Program-made: the position numbers and the translations under genes
Shown: positions 62,330-64,000 of the stretch, in pieces
Position numbering within the stretch: position 1 is the first letter of the stretch
Layout of the letters: the number at the start of each line of letters is the position of its first letter
Assembly: GCF_009826975.1 (NCBI RefSeq)
Contig: NZ_WUMO01000001.1
Location: 186,001 to 250,000, forward strand
Source of the DNA: Flavobacterium sp. HBTb2-11-1
Lineage (GTDB): Bacteria; Bacteroidota; Bacteroidia; Flavobacteriales; Flavobacteriaceae
Reading direction: 5' to 3'
Length of the DNA: 64,000 bases
The notes under the pieces: model-generated
Told to the model about the DNA's origin: nothing
The model's database searches: none
Seen by the model: the letters and a program-made list of their open reading frames with translations, nothing else

Positions 62330-62881
62330 ATGAATAAAATTCAATTTTCAATCGATTGCAGATATTTTTTTGTGATTTTGGCTGTCTTATTTTCAAGTTA
62401 TAGTATTGCACAACAAAAATATGTCATTGACAATAGTAACCATTTTTGGGATAAAGTTCAATTTGGAGGCGGTTTAGGTCTCGGATTTGGTTCAGGATAT
62501 ACCAATATATCGGTAATGCCAAGCGCCATTTACAATGTTAACGAAATTGTAGCAGTTGGAGCGGGTCTTCAATTTGGCTATTTATATCAAAAAAATTATT
62601 ACGAATCTTTCGTTTGGGGAGGAAGTCTTATAGGTTTAGTAAATCCAATCCCCGAAATCCAGTTGTCAGCTGAATTAGAGCAGGTTAGGGTTGATACTGA
62701 CTATGAAGAGAATTATTATCATCCAGGTTTTTCTGATTCTTATTGGAACACAGCTTTATATCTAGGAGCAGGTTATAGAACAAAAAATGTAACAATTGGA
62801 GCACGTTACGATGTTCTTTATGATCCCAATAAAAGTCTTTACGGCTCCGGATTTATGCCTTTTGTGAGAGTGTATTTCTAA
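62330..62881 (+). CDS. Small predicted outer-membrane beta-barrel protein beside sucA
   Basis: 183 residues. Signal peptide about 1-27 (ending SIAQQ). The rest alternates hydrophobic and polar residues with many Gly and Tyr (GGGLGLGFGSGYTNISVMP, LYLGAGYRTKNVTIGARYDV), and ends in VRVYF, the C-terminal aromatic pattern of outer-membrane beta-barrels. Flavobacterial databases sometimes call such proteins alpha-ketoglutarate decarboxylase because of the sucA neighbour; nothing in the sequence supports an enzyme. Function unknown. Confidence 0.8.
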   Translation: MNKIQFSIDCRYFFVILAVLFSSYSIAQQKYVIDNSNHFWDKVQFGGGLGLGFGSGYTNISVMPSAIYNVNEIVAVGAGLQFGYLYQKNYYESFVWGGSLIGLVNPIPEIQLSAELEQVRVDTDYEENYYHPGFSDSYWNTALYLGAGYRTKNVTIGARYDVLYDPNKSLYGSGFMPFVRVYF

Positions 62882-62888
62882 GTTGCTA

Positions 62889-62906
62889 TCCCGATTGCTA
62901 TCGGGA
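62889..62906. repeat. Short palindrome behind the outer-membrane protein gene
   Basis: TCCCGAT-TGCT-ATCGGGA, 7-bp perfect arms, 8 bp after a stop codon, followed by CTGAGATGCTAAGATTCTAAG repeat-like DNA. A third type of intergenic palindromic unit. Confidence 0.7.
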
Positions 62907-62955
62907 CTGAGATGCTAAGATTCTAAGTCTTCAATTTGTAAAAAAAAATATTTAA

Positions 62956-63351
62956 GTGGACCAAGCTTTATTTTCTAAAATAACCTTGCAATATTTAAAA
63001 GAGAATTATCCTGATTTTGTAGGAAATATTGATTTTAAAAAAGATCAATCTTTTGATTGTTTTATTAAAAGTATCCAAGGAAACAGATTTTTGTGGGTAG
63101 CGACTTATGATTTGGAAATAACCATTGGCTTTGAAAATCATAATAAAGAATGTGATTGGCATTTTCACATTGGAGCTTCAGGAGGAAATAGCCTAAATGA
63201 AGAGCTAGAGCTATTGACTAAAGAACTAAATAAAATTTTAAATAACGAACAGGTTTTTATTTTGGAAGATGGTAAATATATTCCATTAGATAAAAATGAT
63301 GAGATAGATGTAAAAGAAAATGAAAAGTTATATGTATGGGATGAGATATAA
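62956..63351 (+). CDS. Conserved-looking small protein, unknown function
   Basis: 131 residues. It starts with GTG at 62956 (VDQALFSK...); there is no in-frame ATG, and the codon usage and length are consistent with a real gene. Mixed charged and hydrophobic residues, with a Trp/His cluster ECDWHFHIGASGG in the middle and an acidic C-terminus. No signal peptide, membrane segment or recognised domain. The stop is 21 bp from the convergent gene end at 63373. Confidence 0.6.
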   Translation: MDQALFSKITLQYLKENYPDFVGNIDFKKDQSFDCFIKSIQGNRFLWVATYDLEITIGFENHNKECDWHFHIGASGGNSLNEELELLTKELNKILNNEQVFILEDGKYIPLDKNDEIDVKENEKLYVWDEI

Positions 63352-63372
63352 GTATTGAAAAAACTTAGAACC

Positions 63373-63726
63373 TTATTTATAATAATTTCGAAACCAAACC
63401 TTTTGCCATTCTCTTTTTAAAATTAAGAAAGCAACTTGTTCAGCAAGAATGACTAAATCAGAACCATCTAATTGTTTGATTTCATTTTCGGGAACGTCAA
63501 TGATATAAAGGAGATTTAAATATTCAGCAAATTTATACTGAATCATTCTATAGACTTTTTCGTGAAGCTGAATTTTTAATTCATCTGGAGAAATGCTCAT
63601 TGGAAAATCAATTCCTTCATTCGCTAAATTAAAATCTTTATTAAGCTGTTCAATAAGACTCAGATATAAAGTCTCTGCTTGCGCCTGCGCTAATAATGAT
63701 TCGGTATTTGCTGGTGCTACAAACAT
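63373..63726 (-). CDS. Small protein, unknown function
   Basis: 117 residues, mostly helical, cytosolic. Opens MFVAPANTESLLAQAQAETL and ends KREWQKVWFRNYYK. I do not recognise the family. It lies 75 bp downstream of the polyprenyl synthetase gene on the same strand and may share its transcript. The intervening spacer is TTTTAGAT-type repeat DNA. Confidence 0.7.
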   Translation of the reverse strand: MFVAPANTESLLAQAQAETLYLSLIEQLNKDFNLANEGIDFPMSISPDELKIQLHEKVYRMIQYKFAEYLNLLYIIDVPENEIKQLDGSDLVILAEQVAFLILKREWQKVWFRNYYK

Positions 63727-63801
63727 ATGATTTTAGATTTTAGATTACTGATTTATGATTGTAGAATTTGTTATTGAAATTGATTTTTGAATTGCTAGTT
63801 T

Positions 63802-64000
63802 TTAAACTTTACGTCCCATTAAATTTTCTCCGAAAGTTCTCAAAACGTTTTTCTTCTCATTGCTTATTTCCATTTTTTCTAATGTTTCAAAAGCTTTAAA
63901 AGTGTACATTTCGATTGCTTCCTGAGTGGCTTTTGATGCTCCGGATTCGTTGAAAATGGCTTTAGCGGTTGCTATTTTTTCTGTATTATCTTCCAGTTGA
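63802..64000 (-). CDS. Polyprenyl (isoprenyl diphosphate) synthetase, C-terminal part
   Basis: Only the last 65 residues lie in the window; the gene continues past the right edge. The end (AKAIFNESGASKATQEAI ... NEKKNVLRTFGENLMGRKV) has the helical C-terminus seen in geranylgeranyl/polyprenyl diphosphate synthases of Flavobacteria, which condense isoprenyl units for quinone and lipid carriers. The aspartate-rich catalytic motifs would be in the missing part, so the call rests on the tail only. Confidence 0.6.
   Translation of the reverse strand, partial: QLEDNTEKIATAKAIFNESGASKATQEAIEMYTFKAFETLEKMEISNEKKNVLRTFGENLMGRKV

Noticed and set aside
62330-62881. Alpha-ketoglutarate decarboxylase
   Set aside because: The sequence has a signal peptide and a beta-barrel pattern with no thiamine-diphosphate motif; the name would come only from the sucA neighbour.
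1-64000. tRNA or rRNA genes and phage or insertion-sequence genes
   Set aside because: No cloverleaf, rRNA-like or transposase/integrase sequence was found in the intergenic regions read; a covariance search would be decisive for tRNAs.

Overview
The window looks like a chromosomal segment of a Flavobacterium or close relative (phylum Bacteroidota). The support is low-GC, A-rich DNA; promoter -7 boxes of the Bacteroidota type TAnnTTTG before many genes; two large secreted proteins ending in type IX secretion (T9SS) sorting domains; a TonB-dependent receptor with an N-terminal carboxypeptidase-like domain; and a short NuoG. No rRNA, tRNA, CRISPR array, phage or intact insertion sequence was seen. 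Most of the window is housekeeping DNA, with small accessory pieces in between.

Layout. 1-4.2 kb: sufA-like, sufB, sufC, sufD (Fe-S cluster assembly, minus strand). 4.5-6.4 kb: a membrane-anchored coiled-coil protein and an MBL hydrolase. 6.4-11.5 kb: a 1682-residue T9SS mosaic of RCC1 repeats, SprB-like repeats, LamG and three leucine-rich-repeat blocks. 12-15.7 kb: a subtilisin-like lipoprotein and an M1 aminopeptidase. 15.7-21.7 kb: an L-threonine dehydrogenase-like SDR protein, a lipoprotein overlapping mfd, and a DUF5683 protein. 21.7-25.8 kb: a possible small RNA, a kinase-less ACT protein, YraN, an LD-carboxypeptidase and an EEP-family protein. 25.8-30 kb: 3-hydroxyanthranilate dioxygenase, a tail-to-tail antitoxin/toxin pair, a class II cyclic-nucleotide phosphodiesterase-like protein and an ALDH7-type dehydrogenase. 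30-34 kb: a T9SS-exported family 1 pectate lyase under LacI-type operators, and a Bax inhibitor-1 protein. 34.2-47.5 kb: the full nuoA-N complex I operon. 47.7-51.7 kb: a cold-shock protein, aspS, a TlpA-like thioredoxin and a MORN-like protein. 51.8-57.9 kb: an iron-uptake locus (TonB siderophore receptor, DUF3325-like, DUF3649-like, two PepSY proteins). 58-62.2 kb: sucA-sucB. 62.3-64 kb: a small outer-membrane protein, two unknown proteins and the end of a polyprenyl synthetase gene.

How it works together: suf supplies Fe-S clusters that complex I (B, E, F, G, I) needs. The iron locus supplies iron, and 2-oxoglutarate dehydrogenase feeds NADH to complex I. The pectate lyase, S8 and M1 peptidases and the mosaic adhesin suit a polymer-degrading surface lifestyle.

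The items most worth a second look are the convergent antitoxin/toxin pair with its own operator, the putative small RNA ending in a UUCG tetraloop terminator near 21.7-21.9 kb, several unrelated long palindromes each sitting just behind a stop codon, the stacked control sites upstream of the siderophore receptor, and the two LacI-like palindromes 120 bp apart before the pectate lyase.
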